Source of the DNA: Achromobacter anxifer
GTDB lineage: Bacteria > Pseudomonadota > Gammaproteobacteria > Burkholderiales > Burkholderiaceae_B
Length of the DNA stretch: 64,000 bases
Reading direction: 5' to 3'
Assembly (NCBI RefSeq): GCF_903652925.1
Contig: NZ_CAHLAR010000013.1
Coordinates: 102,644-166,643, forward strand
The notes beneath the pieces were generated by a model. That model was not told the DNA's origin and did no database searches. It worked only from the letters and a program-made list of their open reading frames with translations. Shown here one piece after another: positions 36,805 to 45,682 of the stretch; positions within the stretch are counted from its first letter, which is position 1, and each line of letters starts with the position of its first letter. Both the position numbers and the translations under genes were made by a program.

Positions 36805-37821
36805 ATGATGACCCGATTCAAGACCCGCATTCTCGTCCTGGCGACGACGCTGTCCTGCGCCATCGCCGGCGTCGCCTCGGCCGCCGACGTCAAACCGCGC
36901 CTGATCCGTTTCGGCTACGGCCTGAACGAGGAAAGCGTGCAGGGCCGCGCCGCGCGCCACCTGGCGCAGGAGCTGGAAAAGATCAGCGGCGGCAAGCTCA
37001 GGATGAAGACCTTCGGTTCGGCCAACCTGGGCTCGGACGAACAGATGCAGAGCGCCCTGGCCGGCGGCGTGCAGGAAATGATGGTGGGCTCCACCGCGCC
37101 GCTGGCCGGCATGGTCAAGGAGTTCGGCGTGTTCGACCTGCCCTTCCTGTTCAACAGCGAGAAGGAAGCGGACGCCGTGCTGGACGGCCCGGTGGGCCAG
37201 GACATGCTCAAGAAGCTGGAAGCCAAGGGCATCATCGGCCTGGTCTATTGGGAAAACGGCTTTCGCAACATGACCAATTCCAAGCGCCCCATCGCGCGCG
37301 CGGAAGACCTGCAAGGCATCAAGCTGCGCGTGATGCAGAACCAGATCGCGCTGGGCGTGTTCAACACGCTGGGCGCCAACGCCGTGCCCATGCCGTTCTC
37401 GGAGCTGTTCACGGCCTTGGAAACTCGCACCGTGGACGGCCAGGAAAACCCCATCACCACCATCCAGAGCAGCAAGTTCTACGAGGTCCAGCCCTTCCTG
37501 ACCATCACCCGCCACGTCTATACGCCGTGGGTGGTGCTGGCATCCAAGAAATGGTGGGACACCCTGTCGCCGGAAGAGCAGAAGCTGATCCGCCAGGCGG
37601 CCGCCTCGTCGCGCGACTTTGAACGCCAGGACAGCCGCGCCGACTCGCAGAAGGCCATGGCCACGCTGGAGAAAGCCGGCATGAAGATCAACACCGTCTC
37701 GCCCGAAGAGGTGGCGCGCATGCGCCAGAAGGTGCAGCCGGTGGTCGACAAGTACACCCAGGAACTGGGCCCCGAGCTGGTCAAACAGCTCAACGACGAA
37801 ATCCTGAAGGCGCGCAACTAG
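36805..37821 (+). CDS. dctP: TRAP transporter substrate-binding protein (DctP type)
   Basis: A 338-residue periplasmic protein with a Sec signal peptide (about residues 1-27, cut after ASA). The conserved arginine region for the substrate carboxylate is KLRVMQNQIALGVFNTLGANAVPMP (here around 172-196), followed by TVDGQENPI. The family binds mono- and dicarboxylates and sugar acids. AAGGAGG lies ahead of the ATG. The dehydratase gene next to it points to a sugar acid as ligand. Confidence 0.94.
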   Translation: MMTRFKTRILVLATTLSCAIAGVASAADVKPRLIRFGYGLNEESVQGRAARHLAQELEKISGGKLRMKTFGSANLGSDEQMQSALAGGVQEMMVGSTAPLAGMVKEFGVFDLPFLFNSEKEADAVLDGPVGQDMLKKLEAKGIIGLVYWENGFRNMTNSKRPIARAEDLQGIKLRVMQNQIALGVFNTLGANAVPMPFSELFTALETRTVDGQENPITTIQSSKFYEVQPFLTITRHVYTPWVVLASKKWWDTLSPEEQKLIRQAAASSRDFERQDSRADSQKAMATLEKAGMKINTVSPEEVARMRQKVQPVVDKYTQELGPELVKQLNDEILKARN

Positions 37822-37879
37822 GCCTCAGCGGCCCGGACGCGAGCCGGGCCGCCATGCAACCGCTGTAAACGAGAATCCC

Positions 37880-39661
37880 ATGTCCCAGACTCCCCGCAAG
37901 CTACGCAGCCAGAAATGGTTCGATGATCCGGCTCATGCCGACATGACGGCCATCTACGTGGAGCGTTATCTCAACTACGGCCTGACGCGCCAGGAACTGC
38001 AATCGGGGCGGCCGATCATCGGCATCGCCCAGACCGGCAGCGACCTGGCGCCGTGCAACCGCCATCACCTGGCGCTGGCCGAGCGGATCAAGGCCGGCAT
38101 CCGCGACGCGGGCGGCATCCCGATGGAGTTTCCCGTGCATCCGCTGGCCGAACAGGGCCGGCGGCCGACTGCCGCGCTGGACCGCAACCTGGCCTACCTG
38201 GGCCTGGTGGAGATCCTGCACGGCTATCCGCTGGACGGCGTGGTGCTGACCACCGGTTGCGACAAGACCACGCCGGCCTGCCTCATGGCCGCGGCCACCG
38301 TCGACATCCCCGCCATCGTGCTGTCCGGCGGACCGATGCTGGACGGCTGGCACGACGGCCAGCGGGTCGGCTCCGGCACCGTCATCTGGCATGCGCGCAA
38401 CCTGATGGCCGCGGGCAAGCTGGACTACGAAGGCTTCATGACCCTGGCCACCGCCTCGTCCCCGTCCGTCGGACACTGCAACACCATGGGCACCGCGCTG
38501 TCCATGAACTCGCTGGCCGAAGCGCTGGGCATGTCGCTGCCCACCTGCGCCAGCATCCCCGCGCCCTACCGCGAACGCGGACAGATGGCCTACGCCACGG
38601 GCCTGCGCATCTGCGACATGGTGCGCGAGGACCTGAGGCCGTCACACATCCTGACGCGGCAGGCCTTCGAGAACGCGATCGTCGTGGCGTCGGCGCTGGG
38701 CGCCTCCAGCAACTGCCCGCCGCATCTCATCGCCATGGCGCGCCACGCCGGCATCGACCTGAGCCTGGACGACTGGCAGCGGCTGGGCGAGGACGTGCCC
38801 CTGCTGGTCAACTGCGTGCCTGCGGGCGAGCACCTGGGCGAAGGCTTCCACCGGGCCGGCGGTGTGCCGGCCGTGCTGCACGAGCTGGCCGCCGCCGGCC
38901 GCCTGCACACCAGCTGCGCCACCGTGTCCGGCAAGACCATCGGCGAGATCGCGGCCGCGGCCAAGACCCACAACGCCGACGTCATCCGCAGCTGCGCCGC
39001 GCCGCTCAAGCATCGCGCGGGCTTCATCGTCCTGTCGGGCAACTTCTTCGACAGCGCCATCATCAAGATGTCGGTCGTGGGCGAAGCCTTCCGCCGCGCC
39101 TATCTGTCGGAACCTGGTTCGGAGAACGCCTTCGAGGCGCGCGCCATCGTGTTCGACGGTCCCGAGGACTACCACGCGCGCATCGAAGACCCCGCGTTGA
39201 ACATCGACGAGCACTGCATCCTGGTGATCCGCGGCGCCGGCACCGTCGGCTATCCGGGCAGCGCTGAAGTGGTCAACATGGCCCCGCCCTCGCACCTGCT
39301 CAAGCGCGGCATCGATTCCCTGCCCTGCCTGGGCGACGGCCGCCAGAGCGGCACCTCGGCCAGCCCGTCGATCCTGAACATGTCGCCCGAGGCCGCGGTC
39401 GGCGGCGGCCTGGCGTTGCTGCGCACCAACGACCGCATCCGCATCGACCTGAACCAGCGCTCGGTCATCGCACTGGTGGACGAGGCCGAAATGGAACGGC
39501 GCAGGCAGGATCCTCCATACCAGACGCCTGAAGCGCAAACGCCCTGGCAGGAGTTGTACCGGCAGCTGGTCGGCCAGCTTTCGACCGGGGGCTGCCTGGA
39601 ACCCGCGACCTTGTACCTGAAGGTGGTGGAAACGCGCGGCGATCCCCGGCATTCGCATTGA
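37880..39661 (+). CDS. IlvD/Edd-family dehydratase (probable sugar-acid dehydratase)
   Basis: A 593-residue dehydratase. Cysteines at 59 (LAPCNRHH), 127 (TTGCDKTTPA) and 200 (VGHCNTMGTA) are the expected iron-sulfur ligands, and Asp128-Lys129 the magnesium ligands. The C-terminal region includes the catalytic-serine area GYPGSAEV. The length and the SDLAPCN form fit the sugar-acid branch (arabonate, xylonate, gluconate dehydratases) over dihydroxy-acid dehydratase. It would form a 2-keto-3-deoxy acid from the acid taken up by the TRAP system. No aldolase or further enzyme follows in this window. Confidence 0.9.
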   Translation: MSQTPRKLRSQKWFDDPAHADMTAIYVERYLNYGLTRQELQSGRPIIGIAQTGSDLAPCNRHHLALAERIKAGIRDAGGIPMEFPVHPLAEQGRRPTAALDRNLAYLGLVEILHGYPLDGVVLTTGCDKTTPACLMAAATVDIPAIVLSGGPMLDGWHDGQRVGSGTVIWHARNLMAAGKLDYEGFMTLATASSPSVGHCNTMGTALSMNSLAEALGMSLPTCASIPAPYRERGQMAYATGLRICDMVREDLRPSHILTRQAFENAIVVASALGASSNCPPHLIAMARHAGIDLSLDDWQRLGEDVPLLVNCVPAGEHLGEGFHRAGGVPAVLHELAAAGRLHTSCATVSGKTIGEIAAAAKTHNADVIRSCAAPLKHRAGFIVLSGNFFDSAIIKMSVVGEAFRRAYLSEPGSENAFEARAIVFDGPEDYHARIEDPALNIDEHCILVIRGAGTVGYPGSAEVVNMAPPSHLLKRGIDSLPCLGDGRQSGTSASPSILNMSPEAAVGGGLALLRTNDRIRIDLNQRSVIALVDEAEMERRRQDPPYQTPEAQTPWQELYRQLVGQLSTGGCLEPATLYLKVVETRGDPRHSH

Positions 39662-39677
39662 ACGCCCGCGCGGCCGC

Positions 39678-40076
39678 TTATGGCGGCGGTTGCGCGCCGC
39701 TCTCGGCTTGCGGCCCCAGCGGGGCTGGCCGCGTGACCACGTAGGCGGCGCTGGCCAGGAAAAAGACGGCGACTGCGGCGGCCAGCTTCCAGGACGGATG
39801 CGCGCCCCACCAGAACAGCACATATCCGGCGGCCATGCCCAGGCAGGCATAAGTCTTGCCCTTGCGCGACACGGCGCCCTGGTCCCGCCAGGCGCGCAGC
39901 GAGGGGCCGTAGGTCGGGCTGTCCAGCAGCCATTTTTCCAGCCGCGGCGACGACCGCGAAAAGCAGGCCACGGCCAGGATCAGGAATATGGTCGTAGGCA
40001 TGACAGGCAGAAACGCGCCGATCACGCCCAACGCCAGCATCAGGCAACCCAGGCAGAGCCACAGTACTCTCATCAT
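39678..40076 (-). CDS. YbaN/DUF454-family inner membrane protein
   Basis: A protein of about 132 residues. LGVIGAFLPVMPTTIFLILAVACFSRSSPRLEKWLL near the N-terminus is the family signature, with four predicted helices. The function is unknown; family members are small membrane proteins often next to haem or iron genes. The start is one of two adjacent ATG codons at 40076 and 40073, because the open frame beyond them has no similarity. The last 15 residues are Pro-rich. It converges with the dehydratase gene. Confidence 0.82.
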   Translation of the reverse strand: MMRVLWLCLGCLMLALGVIGAFLPVMPTTIFLILAVACFSRSSPRLEKWLLDSPTYGPSLRAWRDQGAVSRKGKTYACLGMAAGYVLFWWGAHPSWKLAAAVAVFFLASAAYVVTRPAPLGPQAESGAQPPP

Positions 40077-40285
40077 GATGGGCAGCAGGATATCCCAGGG
40101 ATTCCGGTCGCGACAAACGCAGGGCGGCGCCTCTTGCCGGACGCGCGCCGGCAAACGCCATTTAGCCGGCGTCGCCTCGATGAAACACTGAAAAATAGTT
40201 TGGAATATATATTCACAAACTGGAATTATTGAATAAAAATCGAGCGTGCGCGGGGGCTCCGCGCTTCCCGTCGCGAGGACATGCC

Positions 40286-41782
40286 ATGCGCAACGCAAGC
40301 GATTTACTGGAAGACTCGTACCGCCGCACCGACCGGGCAATGCTGCCCCTGCTCTGGCTGCTGTTCGCCGTCGGCCTGGGCCTGGCGCCCCAATACGGCC
40401 GCTGGAACGCCGCCATCGAAGTCGGCCTGCTGGGCGCGGGCATCCCCACTTTGCTGATACTGTGGCGCCCCGGCAAGCTGAGCACGCGCCTGGCCGTGGC
40501 CTGTGGCCTGATGGTGCTGGCCGCGCTCCATATTCACCTGATGTCCGGCATGGCCGAAATCCATTTCGGCATCTTCGTGCTGCTGTCGCTGCTGCTGGCG
40601 TACCGCGACTGGCGCACCATCCTGTGCGCGGCCGTGGTCATCGCGCTGCATCACCTGTCCTTCAATTTTCTGCAGCAATGGGGTTACGGGACGATCTGCT
40701 TCTCGGAGCCCAGCCTGCCCATGGTGCTGCTGCACGCGGCCTACGTCGTGGTGCAAGCCGCCGCGCTGGGCTGGCTGGCCTGGAAGATGGAACGGGCGGC
40801 AGTGGCGGCCGAGGAATTGGCCCGCCTGAGCGCGCACATCGGCCGCGAGGCGGGCGTGTTCGACCTGCGCTTCGGCGGCATGAGCATGGAAAGCAGCCTG
40901 GGCCGCAGCTTCAAGGCCACCATGGACGCCGTGCACCGGACCCTGAGCGGCGTCAGGAACACCGCCACCGCCCTGTCGGCGGCCTCGCGCGACATCATGC
41001 AGGACAACCAGCAACTCGAGGAACGCACCCGCACCCAGGCCGACTCCCTGGAACGCACCGTGGCGTCGATGCGCGACCTGGCCGCCAATGTCCACGACAA
41101 CGCCAGCAATGCCTTGCAGGCCCAGCAGCTGAGCGACGAAGCGCGGCGCATCGTAGACACGGGCAGCGCCGCGGTCGCGGGCGTCGCGACCGTGATGGGA
41201 GAGATCCAGCAGGAAGCCAACAAGATCTCCGAGATCACCGGCTTGATCGACAGCATCGCGTTCCAGACCAATATCCTCGCCTTGAACGCGGCGGTGGAAG
41301 CGGCCCGCGCAGGCGAAAGCGGACGCGGCTTCGCGGTCGTCGCCACCGAAGTCCGCGCCCTGGCGCAACGCAGCGCCAGCGCCGCGCGCGAGATCCGCAC
41401 CCTGATCGACGGCTCGCTGGAAAAAACCAGCAACGGTTTCCGCCAGGCCGACCATGCCGCCGGCGTGATCCGCGAAGTGGTGGCCAGCATCGAACGCGTT
41501 GCCGCCATCGTCGGCCAGATCGGCGATGCGGGCCGGGCCCAGAGCACGGACATCGACGAGGTCAACCAGGCCGTGACCCAGATGGACGAACTGACCCGGC
41601 AGAACGCGGCCCGGGTGGCCCAGGCCGCCGACGCCTCGGCGGCCCTGCAATCGCAGGCGGCCGAACTGCTGCAAGCCGTGGGCGTGTTTCGCCTGCAGGA
41701 CGGACAGCAGGCGGAAACGCCGGCCTCATCGCGGCTGCCGCCTCAAGGGCGCGCCACGCCGCTGGCGCTGGCGGCCGGCTGA
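40286..41782 (+). CDS. methyl-accepting chemotaxis protein with a membrane-only sensor region
   Basis: A 498-residue chemoreceptor. The N-terminal 180 residues form about six hydrophobic helices with no sizeable periplasmic domain. The cytoplasmic part ends in the signalling hairpin [20 protein letters not shown] (near 345-364) and [15 protein letters not shown] that contacts CheA and CheW. A HAMP domain is not obvious. The start at 40286 has GAGG upstream. Receptors with this membrane topology may sense a membrane property or a small hydrophobic signal; that is inference. No other chemotaxis gene is nearby. Confidence 0.9.
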   Translation: MRNASDLLEDSYRRTDRAMLPLLWLLFAVGLGLAPQYGRWNAAIEVGLLGAGIPTLLILWRPGKLSTRLAVACGLMVLAALHIHLMSGMAEIHFGIFVLLSLLLAYRDWRTILCAAVVIALHHLSFNFLQQWGYGTICFSEPSLPMVLLHAAYVVVQAAALGWLAWKMERAAVAAEELARLSAHIGREAGVFDLRFGGMSMESSLGRSFKATMDAVHRTLSGVRNTATALSAASRDIMQDNQQLEERTRTQADSLERTVASMRDLAANVHDNASNALQAQQLSDEARRIVDTGSAAVAGVATVMGEIQQEANKISEITGLIDSIAFQTNILALNAAVEAARAGESGRGFAVVATEVRALAQRSASAAREIRTLIDGSLEKTSNGFRQADHAAGVIREVVASIERVAAIVGQIGDAGRAQSTDIDEVNQAVTQMDELTRQNAARVAQAADASAALQSQAAELLQAVGVFRLQDGQQAETPASSRLPPQGRATPLALAAG

Positions 41783-41893
41783 CCCGGAAAGCGCGCGGAA
41801 CGCCCGCCGCAGGCATGCGTTCCGCCGTCCTTTGCAGGGCCCCGCTTTCGTGGAAGAATCAGAGCCTCCTACGGCTCCTGCCCCACTGCCATC

Positions 41894-42532
41894 ATGACTC
41901 CCTTTGCCTCCATACTCGCAATCCTTGGCGCGCTGTGGCTCGGAGCCATGCTGCCGGGCCCCAGTTTCATCATCGTCGCGCGCAAGGCCATTGGCCAGTC
42001 CCGCTGGGACGGCCTGGCCTCGGCCTTCGGCATGGGCGCCGGCGGCATGCTGTTCGCCGGCCTGGCGCTGGCGGGCCTGTATTCGCTGTTGCAAAGCGTG
42101 GAATGGCTGTACGTCGCGCTGAAAATCGCCGGCGGCGCCTACCTGCTTTACGTGGCTGCCGGTATCTGGCGCAACGCCAGGCAACCTTTTGCCATGCCCG
42201 GCAGCGGCGCGCCGGTCTCGCGCAATGGACGCCGTTCCTTCTGGATCGGTCTCACTACCCAATTGAGCAATCCCAAGACCGCCATCTGGTATGGCAGCAT
42301 CTTCGCCGCGCTCTTGCCCCAGCATCCGCCGGCATGGACCTATTTCGCGCTGCCGCCGCTGGTATTTCTGGTCGAATTCGGCTGGTATGCGATCGTGGCG
42401 CTGTGTTTTTCCACCAAGGGCCCGCGCGAGGTTTATCTGCGGGCGAAGAAATGGATAGATCGGGCGGCTGCGGGGGTTATTTCGGCGTTGGGCTTGCGGC
42501 TCATTCTTAATGCGCCCAAGAGCGGGCTTTGA
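41894..42532 (+). CDS. LysE/RhtB-family amino-acid exporter
   Basis: A 212-residue protein with about six membrane helices. LGAMLPGPSFIIVARKAIGQSR is the family N-terminal signature, and LTTQLSNPKTAIWYGSIFAALLP marks helix 4. Members export lysine, threonine or homoserine lactones. The substrate is not predictable here. It stands alone and converges with the diguanylate cyclase gene, one base apart. Confidence 0.92.
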   Translation: MTPFASILAILGALWLGAMLPGPSFIIVARKAIGQSRWDGLASAFGMGAGGMLFAGLALAGLYSLLQSVEWLYVALKIAGGAYLLYVAAGIWRNARQPFAMPGSGAPVSRNGRRSFWIGLTTQLSNPKTAIWYGSIFAALLPQHPPAWTYFALPPLVFLVEFGWYAIVALCFSTKGPREVYLRAKKWIDRAAAGVISALGLRLILNAPKSGL

Positions 42533-42533
42533 G

Positions 42534-44129
42534 TCAGTCCGATAAGGCGCTGGCCATCTGCATTTCCCGCCGTGCCTGTTTGTCCACGTACATCAACTGA
42601 TCGGCCTCCTTGAGCACGACGGGCAACGTGCTGACCGAAGGATCCGCGCTCACGATGCCAAAGCTTGCGCCCGTGTAGTGGAAACTGCAACCCTCGAAGG
42701 TATAGGTGCCGTTGAGCAACGGGGCCAACCGCTCCCGCATTAATTCGACGGCATTGCCAGTATCGGATCCCGGCCTCGCGCCCAGCCCGACTACGACAAA
42801 CTCATCGCCTCCCCAGCGGCCCAAAGTGTCCCCGGTACGAAGGCCCGCCGACAGGCGCCGCCCGATCTCGATCAGGAATTGGTCGCCAATGTCGTGGCCA
42901 TAGGTATCGTTGATCGTCTTGAACCCGTCCAGATCAATGAACGCCACCAGCACTGAGCGCTGCGTCCGTTTCGCCAGAGAGAAGTACCGGTCAAGTTCGG
43001 CCATGACTGCCCGCCGGTTAGGCAAACCGGTAAGCGCATCGTGGTTGGCGGCATGCCGTTCATCCTGCCTGCGCCTCACCATTTGCCCGGCCATCCGGCT
43101 GGACAGCAGGATCAGGACCAAGCCGAACATCGCCACCAGCGCCGCCGCCCAGATGTGCCGCGTGCGCATGGGCGCCAGATAATCGAGCGAAGCCAGCGTA
43201 ATCAGTTGGTATTGGGTATTCGCCAGCGGCTGAAACCTCGCCAAATACGGTTTGCCATCAATCAGCCATTGATCGGCATGTTGAGCCCCGGAAATTGCTT
43301 GTATTTCAATGGGTTCTCCCGGATCCTCATCGCCGTCGGACGGCAGTGCCAGGCCAGGGGGCAATAACGCCGCAATGTTGCGCAGCATGAAAGGCGCGGA
43401 CGAGGTCGTGGTTACCCTGCCCTGGCGATTCACGATCAATGCAATATGCCGGCCAGCCAGGTAAAGCGCGACGTCGGGCGCATCGAACTTTACGGTCACC
43501 GAGCCCTGCGGCACGTCATTTGTATCTTCGATACGGCTCGCGACAAAATAGGATGGGCTCTTATTCAGCCGCGCAATACCGAAGTAACTGCCATTGCCAT
43601 TGCGCAATGCATCCGTCAGATACGCCCGGCCCGAGTAAATCATGCCGACAATGCTGTCCGGTTCCGCCCAATTGCTCGCGGTCACCGTATCGTCCGACAT
43701 ATTGTTCATATAAATGCGCGCATATTGCAGATCGCCAGCCAGTGCATTCATGAAGTCGCCCACCCGGCGCACCAAGGGATCGCGCGTAAACAGGGCGGCC
43801 CGCTGCTCTCGCGTCAGCTCGGCCGCGCCGGGGGGATCAGTACGGTATCGTGTAGCCAGTTCGATCACCTGGCCCTGGCGCGCCACCATGTTCGCGACGC
43901 TGATCATTTCCGTGAACAACCGGTCCATGACGCGCGCGGTGATTCTGGACTCATATTCAGCGCTGGCGGTCAGGCTATCGAGCCGCGATGCCTCGATCTC
44001 CTGAGACATCCAGCGCGCAAGAACCGCCACCGACGCAATCCACGCCACCACAAGCCCAAGCGTCACGCGGCGCACGACGGATCGTTCCCGCCGTCCGCGG
44101 CTGTCTTGCCGTGGTGGTTCGCTGTTCAC
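42534..44129 (-). CDS. membrane-bound diguanylate cyclase (GGDEF domain)
   Basis: A 531-residue protein: helix 1 at about 23-41, a periplasmic sensor domain of about 270 residues (dCache-like by length and position), helix 2 at about 325-345, then the GGDEF domain. The active site is intact (GGDEF at 440-444), and the RTGD inhibitory site at 431-434 lies five residues ahead, the classic product-inhibition spacing. It should make c-di-GMP in response to an external signal. No EAL domain is present. The product could control the LapA-type adhesin near 61 kb; this link is inference. Confidence 0.93.
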   Translation of the reverse strand: MNSEPPRQDSRGRRERSVVRRVTLGLVVAWIASVAVLARWMSQEIEASRLDSLTASAEYESRITARVMDRLFTEMISVANMVARQGQVIELATRYRTDPPGAAELTREQRAALFTRDPLVRRVGDFMNALAGDLQYARIYMNNMSDDTVTASNWAEPDSIVGMIYSGRAYLTDALRNGNGSYFGIARLNKSPSYFVASRIEDTNDVPQGSVTVKFDAPDVALYLAGRHIALIVNRQGRVTTTSSAPFMLRNIAALLPPGLALPSDGDEDPGEPIEIQAISGAQHADQWLIDGKPYLARFQPLANTQYQLITLASLDYLAPMRTRHIWAAALVAMFGLVLILLSSRMAGQMVRRRQDERHAANHDALTGLPNRRAVMAELDRYFSLAKRTQRSVLVAFIDLDGFKTINDTYGHDIGDQFLIEIGRRLSAGLRTGDTLGRWGGDEFVVVGLGARPGSDTGNAVELMRERLAPLLNGTYTFEGCSFHYTGASFGIVSADPSVSTLPVVLKEADQLMYVDKQARREMQMASALSD

Positions 44130-44244
44130 ACCGCCCCCTGGTCCAAATCAACTTCCTTTGGCAATCGTCGGCCCGACCATTTATCGATTTGAGGCAGGCC
44201 GGCTGGTCAACGGAATGTGGCTGAACGGATTCCGCCACGTAAAG

Positions 44245-44288
44245 TGTGAACTGCTACGTGTGAACTGCCACGAATGTGAACTGCTACG
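44245..44288. repeat. three copies of a 14-bp direct repeat
   Basis: TGTGAACTGCTACG at 44245-44258 and 44275-44288, with TGTGAACTGCCACG (one change) at 44259-44272. The first two copies touch and the third follows after AA. They lie 116-159 bases ahead of the diguanylate cyclase start. Confidence 0.85.
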
Positions 44289-44595
44289 TGTCCTTTCGGT
44301 GCGTTTTATTTCAACATACTTCTGGCCGCTTGCCGCAGGAGCTTTACCAAGCTTGACTATGTAGTTGTTATCAGCCCGGCTTGAGGCAGCCAATCCGGAT
44401 ATGCCTCGGTGGCAGGTGCCATCATTCACTGGCCGGCTTTATCCGCAAGCGATCTTGGTTTTTTCCGCGTCAGAAAATGGCGTAGCGAGGAATATGCGGT
44501 GATTTGCTTGCCGCAAACCCGTCTGCCTGGATTTTCATACCCACGGCCACGCCACAAAAATGATGAGCAAGACGTCGGGAAGAAAACAAATAAAA

Positions 44596-44626
44596 AAAAC
44601 CGCCAAGTCATCGACTTGGCGGTTTT
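44596..44626 (-). terminator. terminator of the tRNA-Val transcript
   Basis: A perfect 14-bp stem AAAACCGCCAAGTC/GACTTGGCGGTTTT with a three-base loop; the minus strand continues with TTTTATTTG. It begins 36 bases after the CCA of tRNA-Val. Confidence 0.9.
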
Positions 44627-44661
44627 CTTTTTGCCGTGCTTGACAGCACTTTGCAGGAATT

Positions 44662-44738
44662 TGGTAGGCGGTATTGGAATCGAACCAACGACCTCCACGA
44701 TGTCAACGTGGCGCTCTAACCAGCTGAGCTAACCGCCT
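44662..44738 (-). tRNA. tRNA-Val, anticodon GAC
   Basis: Reading the minus strand from 44738: acceptor AGGCGGT pairs with ACCGCCT, D arm GCTC-AGCTGGTTA-GAGC, anticodon stem CCACG/CGTGG enclosing TTGACAT with anticodon GAC, T arm GTTGG-TTCGAAT-CCAAT. Discriminator A and an encoded CCA follow. All stems pair fully. It reads GUC and GUU codons. It has its own promoter and terminator. Confidence 0.95.
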
Positions 44739-44751
44739 GCAAAGAAGAAGA

Positions 44752-44780
44752 ATTATATAGTGCTTTTTTAAACTATGCAA
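44752..44780 (-). promoter_or_regulatory. tRNA-Val promoter
   Basis: TTGCAT (44775-44780) and TATAAT (44752-44757) with a 17-base spacer on the minus strand, 13 bases ahead of the tRNA 5' end. This is a near-consensus sigma-70 promoter. Confidence 0.85.
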
Positions 44781-44951
44781 ATCGTCTTGGAAGATTTTTT
44801 GCATTATTTATTGCGCCTTGAAGTTTGCGGCCTGGTTGCGACACTTACCTTCGCACCTGCCATCAAGCTTTCTTGCGCAATGCGCTTTGAAGCGTCCCGT
44901 GCGCAGCTTTTCAGCTTTGCCGCACAACTTCAAACCGCCTGCACTGCACTA

Positions 44952-45614
44952 CTAATTTCCCTTCTGTTTCGCGTCTGCCGCTTGCGCTGCAGCAACGAAG
45001 AACGAGATTCTATCAGAACTTTTAATTCCTTGCTCAAGCTCGACGCCGCTGCTCACATCGACCGCCCAGGGCCGGATCAACTGCACCGCCTGGCCGACGT
45101 TTTCGGCGTTCAAGCCGCCGGACAGGATCAAGGGGCGCGACATCGGGTCGGCCCTTACCTCGTCGAGCAAGGCGTAGTCGAATCCGTGGCCGCTGCCACC
45201 ATAGCCTGCGCTATAGCTGTCGAACAGCCAGCCTGCGGCTTCGCCGTAGGCGCGGCAGGTGGAAGCCAGGTTTTCCGCGGTTTCCAGCCCCGGCGCCCCA
45301 GCCCGGAACGCGCGCAGGAAGCGATGGCCGTAGCGCGCACAGTCCTGCGGCGTTTCATCGCCATGGAACTGCAGCAACTCCGGTCCTACCTGATCCAGCA
45401 CGGCCTGCACTTCCTCATGCTCCGGATTCACGAACAGAGCCACCACGTCGACAAAAGCCGGCACCGCGCGCCGCAACTGCGCGGCGCGCATGGGTGTCAG
45501 GCAACGCTTGCTCTTCGCGTAGAACACGAACCCGATCGCATCCACGCCAGCTGCGACCGCGGCCTCGATGTCCTGTTCACGGGTCAAACCACAGATCTTG
45601 ATGCGTGTGCGCAT
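44952..45614 (-). CDS. trpF: phosphoribosylanthranilate isomerase
   Basis: A 220-residue TIM-barrel enzyme of tryptophan synthesis. KICGLTREQD carries the catalytic Cys near residue 8, LQFHGDE is the central motif, and the C-terminal VDVSSGVE carries the catalytic Asp and phosphate site. It converts phosphoribosylanthranilate to CdRP. In many Burkholderiales trpB and trpA follow trpF; here tRNA-Val and unrelated genes follow instead. It lies 68 bases after a TRAP binding-protein gene. Confidence 0.95.
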   Translation of the reverse strand: MRTRIKICGLTREQDIEAAVAAGVDAIGFVFYAKSKRCLTPMRAAQLRRAVPAFVDVVALFVNPEHEEVQAVLDQVGPELLQFHGDETPQDCARYGHRFLRAFRAGAPGLETAENLASTCRAYGEAAGWLFDSYSAGYGGSGHGFDYALLDEVRADPMSRPLILSGGLNAENVGQAVQLIRPWAVDVSSGVELEQGIKSSDRISFFVAAAQAADAKQKGN

Positions 45615-45682
45615 GGAATTCTTCGCTTGCTTCGCCGCCCTGCGCGGCGTATCGAGTCAGTATATCCGCCGTGCCGGCTCCG

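Larger units (their letters stand above)
44130..44661. other. 532-bp gap with short repeats and a terminator, no supported gene
   Basis: Between the diguanylate cyclase start and tRNA-Val I see no coding frame with a credible start. The left part should hold the cyclase promoter. A triple 14-bp repeat is at 44245-44288, and the terminator of tRNA-Val at 44596-44626. Confidence 0.6.
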
